Assembly (NCBI GenBank): GCA_964559275.1
Contig: CAZLGC010000001.1
Span: 1-49,051, forward strand
Reading direction: 5' to 3'
Source of the DNA: CAZLGC01 sp964559275
GTDB lineage: Bacteria; Patescibacteriota; CALEFQ01
DNA: 49,051 nucleotides
Part shown: positions 37,275 to 46,415 of the stretch, in pieces
How positions within the stretch are numbered: the stretch's first letter is position 1
Layout of the letters: every line of letters starts with the position of its first letter
Notes under the pieces: generated by a model
What the model saw: only the letters and a program-made list of their open reading frames with translations
Told to the model about the DNA's origin: nothing
Database searches by the model: none
Translations under genes and position numbers: made by a program

Positions 37275-37733
37275 TCACTCAATATTAGTTATTTCGTACT
37301 TGACAACCCCCTCAGGAAGCTTGACTTCCACTGATTCACCGACTTTTTTGCCCAGCAGAGCTTCCCCGATCGGCGATTCATTGGAAATCTTGCCCTGCAT
37401 CGGATCAGATTCATTGGAGCCAACGATGGTGAATGTCTTATCACCATCACCGTTTCTGACTTGCACAAAGGAGCCAACTGAAACCACCCCAGCCTGCTTG
37501 GCGGCCGGATCCACGATTTCACCACCTTTAAGAAGCTGTGATATTTCGGCAATGCGCCCGTTAGCAATTGCCTGCTCTTCCTTGGCAGCGTGATATTCAG
37601 CGTTTTCACTAAGATCACCAAGTTCCTTGGCCTGTTTTATTTTCTCCGCAATCTCCGGTAGCCGAATTTCCTTCAACTCCTTTAGCTCCGCTTCCAGTTT
37701 TTTGTACCCTTCCGGGGTTAGAACTTTACCCAT
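37275..37733 (-). CDS. greA: Transcript cleavage factor GreA
   Basis: 152 aa. It rescues backtracked RNA polymerase by stimulating RNA cleavage through the secondary channel. The N-terminal coiled coil has GYKKLEAELKELKEIRLPEI and the tip residues GDLSENAEYHAAKEEQA, with the acidic pair Asp and Glu at the tip. The C-terminal FKBP-like domain includes IGEALLGKKVGESVEVKLP. Full length. The leader of about 110 nt contains two terminator-like hairpins (see 37754-37792 and 37817-37834), so its expression is probably attenuated. Confidence 0.96.
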   Translation of the reverse strand: MGKVLTPEGYKKLEAELKELKEIRLPEIAEKIKQAKELGDLSENAEYHAAKEEQAIANGRIAEISQLLKGGEIVDPAAKQAGVVSVGSFVQVRNGDGDKTFTIVGSNESDPMQGKISNESPIGEALLGKKVGESVEVKLPEGVVKYEITNIE

Positions 37734-37753
37734 TTTGATTACACCAATTGATT

Positions 37754-37792
37754 AAAAAAGGTTCGCAAGCTTTCAAAAAAGCTCAGCGAGCC
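37754..37792 (-). terminator. Intrinsic terminator in the greA leader
   Basis: Minus strand GGCTCGC...GCGAACC outer stem (one G-U) plus inner AGCTTT/AAAGCT, followed by six T. It lies about 20 nt before the greA start codon and downstream of the greA promoter. Confidence 0.75.
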
Positions 37793-37816
37793 AAATCATA
37801 GTTAGTAAAACGGAAA

Positions 37817-37834
37817 CCCGCCAGCACGGGCGGG
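37817..37834 (-). terminator. Second hairpin in the greA leader
   Basis: CCCGCC/GGCGGG with a 6-nt loop, followed on the minus strand by TTTCCGTTTT. A weaker terminator or pause site close to the transcript start. Confidence 0.5.
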
Positions 37835-37849
37835 AAGTACTTCAAATTT

Positions 37850-37878
37850 ATGATACCAAAAATAGCGCCAAGCGTCAA
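37850..37878 (-). promoter_or_regulatory. greA leader promoter
   Basis: Minus strand TTGACG (37873-37878), 17-bp spacer, TATCAT (37850-37855). The TGA in the -35 is the stop codon of the Ham1-like gene. A DnaA-box 9-mer (37882-37890) lies next to the -35. Confidence 0.7.
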
Positions 37879-38537
37879 AAGTTATCCACAGGCAAGCCGT
37901 AAGCCGAGCTGATTATTTCTCGAACCTTACTCATGTAGTTCTTATCTGCCTGTTTCGATTCTTCATCAGAAAGTTCAGAACCAGGCTTACCAAACTCAGG
38001 GCGGATACCGATCCGGCTAAGAGGGTATCCGGGAATCTTTTGCGACGAAGGTTCTGTCGAAAATTCTATTTCCTCCTCGAATTCTCCTTCGGCAATCTGA
38101 TTTTCAGAGCGAACTACACAAACAGCAAAATGCCATCTCCCCCGGCGATTTCCGGGTGGTGATTTTTTCAGAAGTCTGATGACCCGAGCAAGAAGCTCCT
38201 CATCACTTACCTCTTCTCCTCCGCCAATTCGCCTAACGTGAATCCCGGGTTGTTTTTCAGGGGAAAGAAAATCTAAAAACAATGCCTCGTCAACAGCAAT
38301 CACTGGTTTACGACACTGCTGGTAGTAAGTTAATGCCTTATGCCTGGCATTCTCTCGAGCTGTCTCGTAAGGCTCATCAGTCTTTTCCAAACCTTCATCT
38401 GCGAAAGAACTCAAATCAACCTGAAAGTGCTCGCCAAGACCAGTTCGAAATCTCTCCAGCTTAGCTGGATTACTCGTGGCAATAACCAACGCCCCCAAAG
38501 TAGGTCTCTCTCTATATTCTGGGTTTCTTTCACGCAA
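37875..38537 (-). CDS. Ham1/RdgB-like nucleoside triphosphate pyrophosphatase, divergent
   Basis: 220 aa. The family removes ITP, XTP or other non-canonical nucleotides. Motifs, diverged but recognisable: LVIATSNPAKLERFRTGL (usual ATxNxxK), ETARENARHKA (ENAxxKA), VIAVDEALFLDFL (DDSGLxVxxL, here VDEA), PGIHVRRIGG (PGxxSARxxG), and RWHFAVCVV. The Ser-Gly loss near the second Asp suggests an altered substrate range or a Maf-like role. The TTG at 38537 is the first possible start; TTG codons a few residues later are alternatives. It ends the mrdA-containing block, and its stop codon is inside the greA promoter. Confidence 0.7.
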   Translation of the reverse strand: MRERNPEYRERPTLGALVIATSNPAKLERFRTGLGEHFQVDLSSFADEGLEKTDEPYETARENARHKALTYYQQCRKPVIAVDEALFLDFLSPEKQPGIHVRRIGGGEEVSDEELLARVIRLLKKSPPGNRRGRWHFAVCVVRSENQIAEGEFEEEIEFSTEPSSQKIPGYPLSRIGIRPEFGKPGSELSDEESKQADKNYMSKVREIISSAYGLPVDNF

Positions 38538-38549
38538 AATCCAATGGGA

Positions 38550-40574
38550 TTAATTAATCTCTAGCGAATTTTCCGGTATGTTATCTTCAGCTTCCTCCGG
38601 CTCAGCCTCAGGCCGGCCGCCAAAATACCAGTTTAGGGTATCACGAGCTACGATAGCCGCCGCCTCGGCCCCACTCCCCCCTTCCTCGACCAGAACCGCC
38701 AAAGCGATCTGAGGATCCTCATAGGGAGCGAAAGCTACAAACCAGGAATGATCCAGTGTTGAGCCCTGAAATTGAGCCGTACCCGTTTTAGCGGCCACCG
38801 AAACCGGCAAACCCTGGAGGGAACGCGCGGTTCCACGATCGTTAACAACTGTTTCCAGCATTGCCCGCCGGATGATATCAATGTACCCTCTATCAACAAA
38901 CCCCTGGTTTAGCACTTCCGGCTCCAGTTCAGATCTGTCACCGGTGCTCTCATCCAGGAAAGCTTTCGCCAAGTGGGGCTTGTACAAAGTCCCCCCGTTA
39001 GCGATTGCCGCCGTCGCATTGGCCATTTGCAAAGGAGTGGCCGAAAAGTAACCCTGCCCAATTGAAAGGTTATAGGTATCTCCCAGATTCCAGCGCTCCT
39101 CCAAGGTCTCCTGCTTCCATTCTCGGGAAGGAACCAAGCCTTCAGCTTCACCGGAAATGTCAATTCCACTATTTTTGCCAAATCCGAATTTATTCAGATA
39201 GTCGCTCAGAAGCTCGGGTCCCAACCCTTCAAAGCCTTGATAGCCCCCCCCAATCTGGTAAAAGTAAGGATTAGATGAAAGGGCAATAGCAGTGTATATG
39301 TTGACCGGACCAAGACCGTTTTTATTCCAGCCGTAGAAGCGATATTTTATTGATGGGTCGTATTTATTTTCTATTTCCAGATAGCCAATGTCGACAACGG
39401 TCGTTTTATCATTAATCACCCCTTCCTGAAGAGCTGCTGCCCCCACAATTGGTTTCAGCACTGATCCAGTCGCATAAGTCCCGCCAATCGTCCGATTAAA
39501 AAGCGGTTGAGCCGGATCATCAGCTAATTCGCTATAATCTTCCGTGGAAATCCCTTCGGCAAATTTATTGTTGTCAAAACCCGGCTCGCTGACCAGGGCC
39601 AAAACCTCACCATTATTGGGATCAATGGCAATAAAGCTTCCCTTTCTAAGTCCGCCGGTACGAAGAATGTGCTGCAAGTTTTCCGTAGCTTTATTCTGCA
39701 ACCCGACATCGATACTTAGTTCCAGGTTTTGACCGGGAACAGGATCTTTGACCGCCACCTGGTTTTCCTCCCGGCCGCTGGCATCAACCTCGATATGCTT
39801 ACTACCCGGGACACCGCGCAGGTCATAATCATAGAATTTTTCAATCCCGCCCTTGCCGATGGAATCAAGCCCAAAATAAGATTCATCTTCCTCATACTTA
39901 GCTAGTTCCTCCTCATTTATCATGCCCGTATAACCAAGAATATGGGAAAGCGAAGCTTCGGAATACTGACGACGAGAATTGCTAATTACCTGGAACCCGA
40001 CAATTTCATCTCGGTTTGATTCCAGTACCAGCGCCTGATCTCTTTCAATCTTTTCAATCACCACTTTGGGCTCATAAGAACGGCTATTGCTTGATTCCAC
40101 AATTTTTCTTATTTCTTCACCATTAAAACCGGTTAGCTGAGATAGTTTCTGAATGGAGTCTTTTTGTTTTTCTTCGTCCTGATTGAAGAGATCGGCCGGG
40201 GTTAATACCACCTGAAAGCTAGGCACGTTTTCCACCAATTGATTACCTTCCCTGTCAAAAATAACGCCGCGGGGGGCAGATAGGGGAAATTTGCGAACAC
40301 GGTTTATTTCAGCGGCCGCCCGCATCTCTTCGCCCTGGGCAATCTGGAAATCGGCCGCCCGGTACAACAGCAGGGAGAAAATACCAACCACTATAAATAT
40401 CATTAGAAACAAACGTTTTTTCTCGGGGATATTCTCCAAACGAGGCTCTTCATCTTCGCCGACAACGGTTCCCTCCATCAAGCTTTCCTCCCAATCTAAA
40501 CCCTGCTGGTAGCGAGAACCTACTTTCCTTTCCCCAACCTCTCCGTTATTTGTTTTTATTTTGAACGGATCCAT
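38550..40574 (-). CDS. mrdA: Penicillin-binding protein 2, elongation transpeptidase
   Basis: 674 aa class B PBP. A charged cytoplasmic N-terminus of about 52 residues, one transmembrane helix (RLFLMIFIVVGIFSLLLYRA), a pedestal with SAPRGVIFDREGN, and the transpeptidase domain. Active-site motifs: S-x-x-K in TYATGSVLKPIVG near 366, S-x-N in SSNPYF near 432, KTG in AAKTGTAQF near 596. The usual Pro-Gly before the Ser is Thr-Gly here. The acidic C-terminal tail (EAEPEEAEDNIPENS) is an addition. It follows mreD by 3 bases and completes mreBCD-mrdA, the rod elongation complex. Confidence 0.96.
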   Translation of the reverse strand: MDPFKIKTNNGEVGERKVGSRYQQGLDWEESLMEGTVVGEDEEPRLENIPEKKRLFLMIFIVVGIFSLLLYRAADFQIAQGEEMRAAAEINRVRKFPLSAPRGVIFDREGNQLVENVPSFQVVLTPADLFNQDEEKQKDSIQKLSQLTGFNGEEIRKIVESSNSRSYEPKVVIEKIERDQALVLESNRDEIVGFQVISNSRRQYSEASLSHILGYTGMINEEELAKYEEDESYFGLDSIGKGGIEKFYDYDLRGVPGSKHIEVDASGREENQVAVKDPVPGQNLELSIDVGLQNKATENLQHILRTGGLRKGSFIAIDPNNGEVLALVSEPGFDNNKFAEGISTEDYSELADDPAQPLFNRTIGGTYATGSVLKPIVGAAALQEGVINDKTTVVDIGYLEIENKYDPSIKYRFYGWNKNGLGPVNIYTAIALSSNPYFYQIGGGYQGFEGLGPELLSDYLNKFGFGKNSGIDISGEAEGLVPSREWKQETLEERWNLGDTYNLSIGQGYFSATPLQMANATAAIANGGTLYKPHLAKAFLDESTGDRSELEPEVLNQGFVDRGYIDIIRRAMLETVVNDRGTARSLQGLPVSVAAKTGTAQFQGSTLDHSWFVAFAPYEDPQIALAVLVEEGGSGAEAAAIVARDTLNWYFGGRPEAEPEEAEDNIPENSLEIN

Positions 40575-40577
40575 ATT

Positions 40578-41120
40578 TTACAAGAATCTTGATCTCTTTA
40601 GCCCTGGGCGCTGCTGCCAGCCGACAACTTTTTGACTAATCCATTCCCAGGCAAAATAGAAAAGCCAGACTAACCCAATTTGATAAATTATTAGCCATAA
40701 CAGATAAACAACTTCCGTGTCCCAGGAAAGATGCAAAGGAACTCCCCAAAATTGCGCCGCGAGGTTTGCCAACAATACTCTCACGACGACAAATACTGCA
40801 GTGGCAATTGCGGTCTGCCCCATCATTGTCAGAGGAGAGGTTGTACCAAAGACTGTTTCTCCCAGAAGGCCAATTATACCGATAGCGGCCAGCAGAGCTA
40901 TCAGGTCACCAGAGAAAGGGAACGGAGAAAAAACAGTGTAAATCAAGCCACCGACAAAAGCCCAGATAAGACCTTTTTTCCTACCTTCCCGCAGTGTAAG
41001 AATTATTAAAAAAGCCAATAATAACTGAGGGACGACAGCATTAACTGCAAAATGTTCCGACCAGGTAACCTGGATAATGGCCAGCAGGGCAATGATTGGT
41101 AAAAAGACAGCAACTCTCAT
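40578..41120 (-). CDS. mreD: Rod shape-determining protein MreD
   Basis: 180 aa integral membrane protein with about five or six helices. MreD sequences are poorly conserved; the identification rests on topology, length and its place between mreC and mrdA. It contains the typical VVPQLLLAFLIILTLREGRKK followed by WAFVGGLIYTVFSPFPFS (family P-D-x-x-L and G-x-x-x-D/S pattern). The ATG follows the mreC TAG with no gap. It works with MreB, MreC, RodA and PBP2; rodA is not in the window. Confidence 0.9.
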   Translation of the reverse strand: MRVAVFLPIIALLAIIQVTWSEHFAVNAVVPQLLLAFLIILTLREGRKKGLIWAFVGGLIYTVFSPFPFSGDLIALLAAIGIIGLLGETVFGTTSPLTMMGQTAIATAVFVVVRVLLANLAAQFWGVPLHLSWDTEVVYLLWLIIYQIGLVWLFYFAWEWISQKVVGWQQRPGLKRSRFL

Positions 41121-41927
41121 CTAATTAGCCCCCGTTACTACGAAAACTATTTCTAAATGGTCAAAATCAGTCACTGGATCCAAGCGCGCCTCTTTGAAGA
41201 GAGCATTTTGAGATTCTCTTACTTCCCCGACTTTACCAACCAAAAGACCAGCTGGGTAGATTCCGGCCAGGCCAGAAGTCACCACCGTTTGTTCCGGCTG
41301 GATATCCTCATTTTGCGGAATCAATTCCATTCTCAAATCAAGACCGTGCTCACCATGGACAATTCCATTCGCCCGGGTGTCCTGGACAACAGCATTGATA
41401 CTGCTCTGTTTATCAATCGTCAGCAATACAGTCGAGGTCCCGGCGAATACTTCTACCACTCTGCCAACTAGTAACCCCTCAGAAACAATCACCGGCATGT
41501 CAACCGCCACTCCCTGCCTGGCGCCTACATTTATTTCGATTGCCTTCAAAGCCGGGTCGGTGCTGCGACTAATGACCGCCGCCGGAACTGTCTCATAAGA
41601 GAATTCGTGCTGGAAACCCACCTCAGCCCGAAGCAGCTCATTTTCGTGGACCATTTCTTTGAGCTTGGCATTTTCCGAATGCAGACGATCAATTTCCTGG
41701 CGCATACTTTCATTATCCTCATCCATTTTCTCGATATCACCAACAAAACTGAACCAGCCAGCAACTGCATCGCCGCTATTAGTGAATAAACGCTGGACCG
41801 GACTAATCACGTATTTGACCGCTCCCACTACCGGGCTCAGTATCCCCAGGCCGTAGAGTATAAAAAAAGCCACCGCTACAATCAGCAGCACTATAAATAA
41901 ACGAATTGGCGAACGAAAATATGGCAC
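41121..41927 (-). CDS. mreC: Rod shape-determining protein MreC
   Basis: 268 aa. One transmembrane helix near 10-30, a coiled coil (about 65-100, EKMDEDNESMRQEIDRLHSE), then two beta domains with VISRSTDPALKAIEINVGAR and VVTSGLAGIYPAGLLVGKV, the latter a family signature. GTG start. Fifteen bases separate it from mreB. It bridges the cytoskeleton to the periplasmic or wall-side synthases. Confidence 0.95.
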   Translation of the reverse strand: MPYFRSPIRLFIVLLIVAVAFFILYGLGILSPVVGAVKYVISPVQRLFTNSGDAVAGWFSFVGDIEKMDEDNESMRQEIDRLHSENAKLKEMVHENELLRAEVGFQHEFSYETVPAAVISRSTDPALKAIEINVGARQGVAVDMPVIVSEGLLVGRVVEVFAGTSTVLLTIDKQSSINAVVQDTRANGIVHGEHGLDLRMELIPQNEDIQPEQTVVTSGLAGIYPAGLLVGKVGEVRESQNALFKEARLDPVTDFDHLEIVFVVTGAN

Positions 41928-41942
41928 AGTATTAGCCGTCTA

Positions 41943-43001
41943 CTATGATGTGATCGAAGCTTGTTCGTATTGAGTGGGAACAAGGACTTCTTTCAGCGAT
42001 TCAATGTCTTCCAGAACAACACCGGTGCCGCGCGCAACCGAGGTCAGAGGATCATCGGCGATGTGTACCGGAATTTCTGTCTGTTGCATCACCAGCTTAT
42101 CTAAACCACGCAGCAACGCTCCGCCGCCGGCCAGGACTATTCCCTTATCCATTATATCCGCTACCAGCTCCGGCGGGGTTTCCTCGATGGTACCCTTGAT
42201 ATTATTAACCAGGGTTCTAACGGTACTGGACATTGCGTGGCGAATTTGCTCATCGGTCACAATGACTTTTTTTGGAAGACCGGTAACCAAATCCCGGCCC
42301 CGCATCTCTGCTTCCAAAGGCTCCTCTAGCTCCAGCGCCGAGCCAACTGATATTTTTATTTCTTCGGCCGTGCGCTCACCTAGGAGTAGATTGAATTCAT
42401 CGCGAGCATATTGAACAATGTTTTCATTCAAGGAATCTCCAGCAATCCGAAGTGACCGGCTGGTAACAATCCCGCCCAGTGAAATAACTGCTACTTCAGT
42501 AGTCCCACCCCCGATGTCAACTATCAGGCTACCGGCTGCATCCTGCACCGGCAGTTTGGAGCCAATGGCTGCCGCCATCGGCTCTTCAATCAAGAAAGCC
42601 TTGCGAGCACCGGCATTGACAGCCGCATCTTCCACCGCGCGCTTTTCCACCTCGGTAACCCCAGACGGTATACCTATTACTACCAGCGGACGCGGCACCA
42701 GGGTGAAACCCTCGGCGTGAACTTTCTCGATGAAATATCTTAGCATCTGTTCCGTCACCTCAAAATCAGAAATAACACCCTCCACTAAAGGCCGGCTAGC
42801 GACAATATGGGAAGGTGTTTTGCCGACCATGCGCTTGGCATCATTACCAATCGCCAGGATTTGGCCGGTTTTTTTGTTTATCGCAACCACCGAAGGCTCA
42901 TTGATCACTATCCCTTTGCCCTGAACATAAACCAGGGTATTGGCCGTACCGAGGTCAATACCCATATTCTTGGAAAACCTTCCGAAAACACGATTTAGCA
43001 T
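41943..43001 (-). CDS. mreB: Rod shape-determining protein MreB (actin-like)
   Basis: 352 aa actin fold ATPase that forms membrane-bound filaments. MGIDLGTANTLVYV is phosphate-1, DIGGGTTEVAVISLGG is phosphate-2, and GIVLAGGGALLRGLD is the adenosine motif. RAVEDAAVNAGARKAFLIEEPMAAAIG gives the connecting segments. The N-terminal amphipathic helix LNRVFGRFSKN could bind membrane. The ATG directly follows the proS stop codon. Presence of a full MreB suggests a rod or elongated shape. Confidence 0.97.
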   Translation of the reverse strand: MLNRVFGRFSKNMGIDLGTANTLVYVQGKGIVINEPSVVAINKKTGQILAIGNDAKRMVGKTPSHIVASRPLVEGVISDFEVTEQMLRYFIEKVHAEGFTLVPRPLVVIGIPSGVTEVEKRAVEDAAVNAGARKAFLIEEPMAAAIGSKLPVQDAAGSLIVDIGGGTTEVAVISLGGIVTSRSLRIAGDSLNENIVQYARDEFNLLLGERTAEEIKISVGSALELEEPLEAEMRGRDLVTGLPKKVIVTDEQIRHAMSSTVRTLVNNIKGTIEETPPELVADIMDKGIVLAGGGALLRGLDKLVMQQTEIPVHIADDPLTSVARGTGVVLEDIESLKEVLVPTQYEQASITS

Positions 43002-44696
43002 TTATTTATAATAATCCCTTATTTTTTTAGTCAAATCCTGAGGAGAGACATCAACAGCATCCGCAGCCAGGCGCTCCTTCCATTCATACGCATTTCTATT
43101 CATTGTCTTTGCGCTTACCACTAAACGGATAGGAATGCCTAGCAAATCAGCGTCGGCAAATTTCTCCCCCGGAGAAATATCCCGATCATCCCACAAAACC
43201 TCTATTTTGTCACGTAACAAGTTATTATATACCCCCTCTGCTTCTTTGGCAACCTTCTTATCCGCGCCGATGGAAAGCAGATGAACCTGGAAGGGAGCTA
43301 CTTCTTTGGGCCAAATTATGCCGTTTTCATCGTAATTCGTTTCTACAATGGCCGCTACCGAACGCCCCACACCAATGCCATAAGCGCCCATCCAAGCCGG
43401 CTTCTCCTGGCCATCTTCATCGACAAAGAACCCCTTCATCGGCTTAGTATAAAAATGATCATATTTGAAGATATTTCCCCACTCAATGGCTGCCTTGGCC
43501 TCCAGCTTGCCCTTCTTGCATTTGGCACAGACACTCTTGTCAGGAGCATTAGCAATGTCCGCTTCAATATCAGCCTGGAAATCGCGAGGATAATTTACAT
43601 TAATCGTATCTTTCTGAAATTCGTCCGCTCCGGTTGAAAAATTGCGGGCAGTTTTTAGCGAAGGATCAACTACCTTTTTCACCTTAACTTTCAACGGTGA
43701 AACAAAACCAACAATACTGCCAAGTTTGGCAATTTCGTCCTCGCTAGCCTGGCGAAGTGAATGGGTATCCAATGCTAGACGTAACTTGGCTTCATTTATT
43801 TCCAGATCACCACGAATGACCGCCGCGACATAGTCGCCGGCACCCGTGACGTAAATAACTGTTTTAATCTGCCGCCAAGCCGGCTGGTTATATAGTTTCA
43901 CCCCATCGGCAATGGTGGGACCCCGCTTAGCCTCCTGAACTTTCATTGTCCCTTCCTTGTCTTTGGCGTTCTTTTCATCACGAACGAATTCCGCTGCTTC
44001 GACATTAGCCGCGTACCCGCATTTGCACGTAAGGATAGTGTCACTGCCGACTTCGCTTGGCACCATAAACTCATGGGCGTAATCTCCCCCCAGCTCGCCA
44101 CAGTCGGATTCCACCACCACGATATCTAGCCCCAGGCGCTTGGCGGTATCTAGGTAAGCCTGTTTGAATTTGTCGTAGGTTTTGAGAAAATCTTCCTCGG
44201 TCCGGTCAAATGAGTAGGCATCTTTCATTGTGAACTCACGCACCCGCAGCAGACCCCCTCTCGCCCTGGCTTCATCCCTGAACTTAGAACTGAACTGATA
44301 CAAGTAAACAGGCAATTCTTTATACGAAGGCTGGAATTTACTGAAAAGGTCTACAAACACACCTTCGGCGGTAGCGCCAATTGCAAACTCGGCCCCGCGC
44401 CGATCCTCAACCCGCATCAGAGCTTCGCCGTAGGCTTTATCACGATTAGTTTCTTTCCAGATTTCAATCGGGTGCAAAGTAGGAGTTATCACCCGCTGGC
44501 AACCGATTGCATCCATTTCTTCCTGAATAATCCGGCGAACCTTATTCCAAACCCGAAAGCCCAGCGGCAAGAAATCATAACGACCAGCCGCCAGCTCGCG
44601 AATAAAACCGCCCTGGTACAAAAGCTTATGACTGGTAATTTTTATATCCCGGGGAGTTTTTTTGACAGTTTTGCCAAAGAGACGAGAAGTTTTCAT
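43002..44696 (-). CDS. proS: Prolyl-tRNA synthetase, bacterial type
   Basis: 564 aa class II synthetase. LAAGRYDFLPLGFRVWNKV (motif 1 area), QFSSKFRDEARARGGLLRVR EFTMKDAYSF (motif 2), and motif 3 GAYGIGVGRSVAAI flank an editing (INS/YbaK-like) insertion around 225-385, including the cysteine pairs CKCGYA and CAKCKKGK on its two sides. The C-terminal anticodon domain starts near 470 (APFQVHLLSIGADKK). It follows rseP by 12 bases in the common bacterial order rseP-proS. Confidence 0.97.
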   Translation of the reverse strand: MKTSRLFGKTVKKTPRDIKITSHKLLYQGGFIRELAAGRYDFLPLGFRVWNKVRRIIQEEMDAIGCQRVITPTLHPIEIWKETNRDKAYGEALMRVEDRRGAEFAIGATAEGVFVDLFSKFQPSYKELPVYLYQFSSKFRDEARARGGLLRVREFTMKDAYSFDRTEEDFLKTYDKFKQAYLDTAKRLGLDIVVVESDCGELGGDYAHEFMVPSEVGSDTILTCKCGYAANVEAAEFVRDEKNAKDKEGTMKVQEAKRGPTIADGVKLYNQPAWRQIKTVIYVTGAGDYVAAVIRGDLEINEAKLRLALDTHSLRQASEDEIAKLGSIVGFVSPLKVKVKKVVDPSLKTARNFSTGADEFQKDTINVNYPRDFQADIEADIANAPDKSVCAKCKKGKLEAKAAIEWGNIFKYDHFYTKPMKGFFVDEDGQEKPAWMGAYGIGVGRSVAAIVETNYDENGIIWPKEVAPFQVHLLSIGADKKVAKEAEGVYNNLLRDKIEVLWDDRDISPGEKFADADLLGIPIRLVVSAKTMNRNAYEWKERLAADAVDVSPQDLTKKIRDYYK

Positions 44697-44708
44697 GATA
44701 GGTATTTA

Positions 44709-45842
44709 TTATGAAAAGAAGCCGACAATTTTATCCCAAGAGCGAGCAACATCCTTATATGTCACAGCGGCTAGCAGAGCGAAAATTAAGGCAAACCCAA
44801 TCAGGTGAATAATATTTTCAATGCGGGCATCTTTTTCGGTTTTCTTTCCCCGGATCTTTTCAACCAGGAGAAATAGAATATGACCGCCGTCCAGCGCCGG
44901 GAACGGCAAGATATTGATTATCGCCAAGTTAATGCTTAGGAGGGCTGTAAATTGCAGAATATAAACAAACCCCAGCTTAGTCACCTGCCCTGTCAGGACA
45001 GCAATCCCAACCGGACCCGCCACTTCACCGGTAACCTGACCGGCCGTTATCAATGAAGCAATCAAACGACCAAATGCCACGATTATCTCAACTGTAAGTT
45101 GTCCAGTTGCCTTGATACCCTGCCAGATAGCTTCGTACCAGGGAAACGCGACCCGGCCGGTTTCTGCCACCGATATCCCTAAAGGCCCTTCGCCAGGAGG
45201 TGATTCTGCCCGGGCCTCAACCGGCGCTGTAAAGACTTCGTCTCCCCGTTCCACTGTCATCTCAATCTCCTGGCCTTTATGTTCATTCGCATAAGTTACC
45301 ACGTCATCAACGGTCTGCGGCACATAATCATTAAGCGCCAGAATGGTATCACCGGAATTGAGTCCGGCTTCCTCAGCCGGCGAGCCAGCACTGGTTAAGA
45401 GGATTTGTAAACGCTGATCAAAAACCTCAGCATTGGCCGGCATGTCATCACCGACTGCCGCCGGCAGACCGATCATGAAACCGACTGACAGCAGTACTGC
45501 CGCCAGCGCAAAGTTCATCGCTACACCGGCCGAAAGTATTATCAAGCGTTTCCACGGTTTCTTATTCAGGAAACTCTTGGGGTCATCCTTGATTTCTTCC
45601 TGATCAACCGCCTCAAAGTCACTCTGACCGGTCATCTTAACAAACCCTCCTACTGGAATCCAGTTAAGGGTATATTCCGTGTCTCCTTTTTTGAAAAGCC
45701 TGACCAGCCGGGGAGGGAAACCGAAACCAAATTCTTCCACCCTTACCCCTAGACCCTTGGCTGCCAAAAAGTGCCCCAGTTCGTGAACGAAAATGAGGAT
45801 ACCAAGTATTATGACGAAAACGATGATTGTAACAATAATCAT
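44709..45842 (-). CDS. rseP: Site-2 intramembrane metalloprotease
   Basis: 377 aa. HELGHFLAAKGLGVRVEEFG at residue 20 is the HExxH zinc motif in TM1; NILPFPALDGGHILFLLVEK is the LDG motif near the C-terminus. Between them is a PDZ domain (GSPAEEAGLNSGDTILALND) and a beta-rich segment. In bacteria such enzymes cut anti-sigma factors and signal peptides in the membrane. No sigma or anti-sigma gene is nearby. Gene order frr-rseP-proS without uppS, cdsA and dxr is a shortened version of the usual cluster. Confidence 0.95.
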   Translation of the reverse strand: MIIVTIIVFVIILGILIFVHELGHFLAAKGLGVRVEEFGFGFPPRLVRLFKKGDTEYTLNWIPVGGFVKMTGQSDFEAVDQEEIKDDPKSFLNKKPWKRLIILSAGVAMNFALAAVLLSVGFMIGLPAAVGDDMPANAEVFDQRLQILLTSAGSPAEEAGLNSGDTILALNDYVPQTVDDVVTYANEHKGQEIEMTVERGDEVFTAPVEARAESPPGEGPLGISVAETGRVAFPWYEAIWQGIKATGQLTVEIIVAFGRLIASLITAGQVTGEVAGPVGIAVLTGQVTKLGFVYILQFTALLSINLAIINILPFPALDGGHILFLLVEKIRGKKTEKDARIENIIHLIGFALIFALLAAVTYKDVARSWDKIVGFFS

Positions 45843-45875
45843 AAAGCCAGCTTAACTGCTGAACGGGATTAGTAG

Positions 45876-46415
45876 TTAGACAGTGGTAATTTCCTTCTCC
45901 TTTTTAGACGCCATCTCATCAACACTCTGGTTGGATTTATCAACCAGATCCTGGATTTCCTTTTTGCCGCTCTCCTTAGTATCCTCCGAGCTTTCTTCCT
46001 TCAGAGAATCCATCGCTTCTTCGCGAATATTGCGAATAGCGATCCGGGTTTCCTCCGCCTTGTCATTCATCTGCTTTACCAGATCCTGCCGTGTTTCAGC
46101 AGTCAGAGGAGGCAGCGAGATCCTGATCTTATCGCCCTCATTGCTGGGATTCAGACCCAGATCAGAAGCTTGGATAGCCTTGGCAATGTCCTGGGCACCT
46201 TGTTTGTCCCAGGGCTGCACCAGAAACATGCGTGGTTCCGGAGTTGTCACCGTCGCCATCTGTTTAAGCGGCGTCGGGGTACCGTAGTAATCAACCGTAA
46301 TATCTTCCAGGAGAGCAGGGTTAGCCCGGCCGGTCCGTAGCTTATCGATTTCAGCCTGGAAATGCTCGACAGCTTTGTCTAATTTTTCGCTTAATTCCTT
46401 GCTAGAAAAGCTCAT
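45876..46415 (-). CDS. frr: Ribosome recycling factor
   Basis: 179 aa. It splits post-termination ribosomes with EF-G. Two-domain L shape: helical bundle with DKLRTGRANPALLEDITVDYYGT PTPLKQMATV at the hinge, domain II MFLVQPWDKQGAQDIAKAIQ, and the C-terminal long helix RIAIRNIREEAMDSLK. Full length. Its ATG overlaps the stop of the lipoprotein gene by four bases (ATGA). In most genomes frr follows pyrH and tsf; that context is replaced here. Confidence 0.96.
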   Translation of the reverse strand: MSFSSKELSEKLDKAVEHFQAEIDKLRTGRANPALLEDITVDYYGTPTPLKQMATVTTPEPRMFLVQPWDKQGAQDIAKAIQASDLGLNPSNEGDKIRISLPPLTAETRQDLVKQMNDKAEETRIAIRNIREEAMDSLKEESSEDTKESGKKEIQDLVDKSNQSVDEMASKKEKEITTV

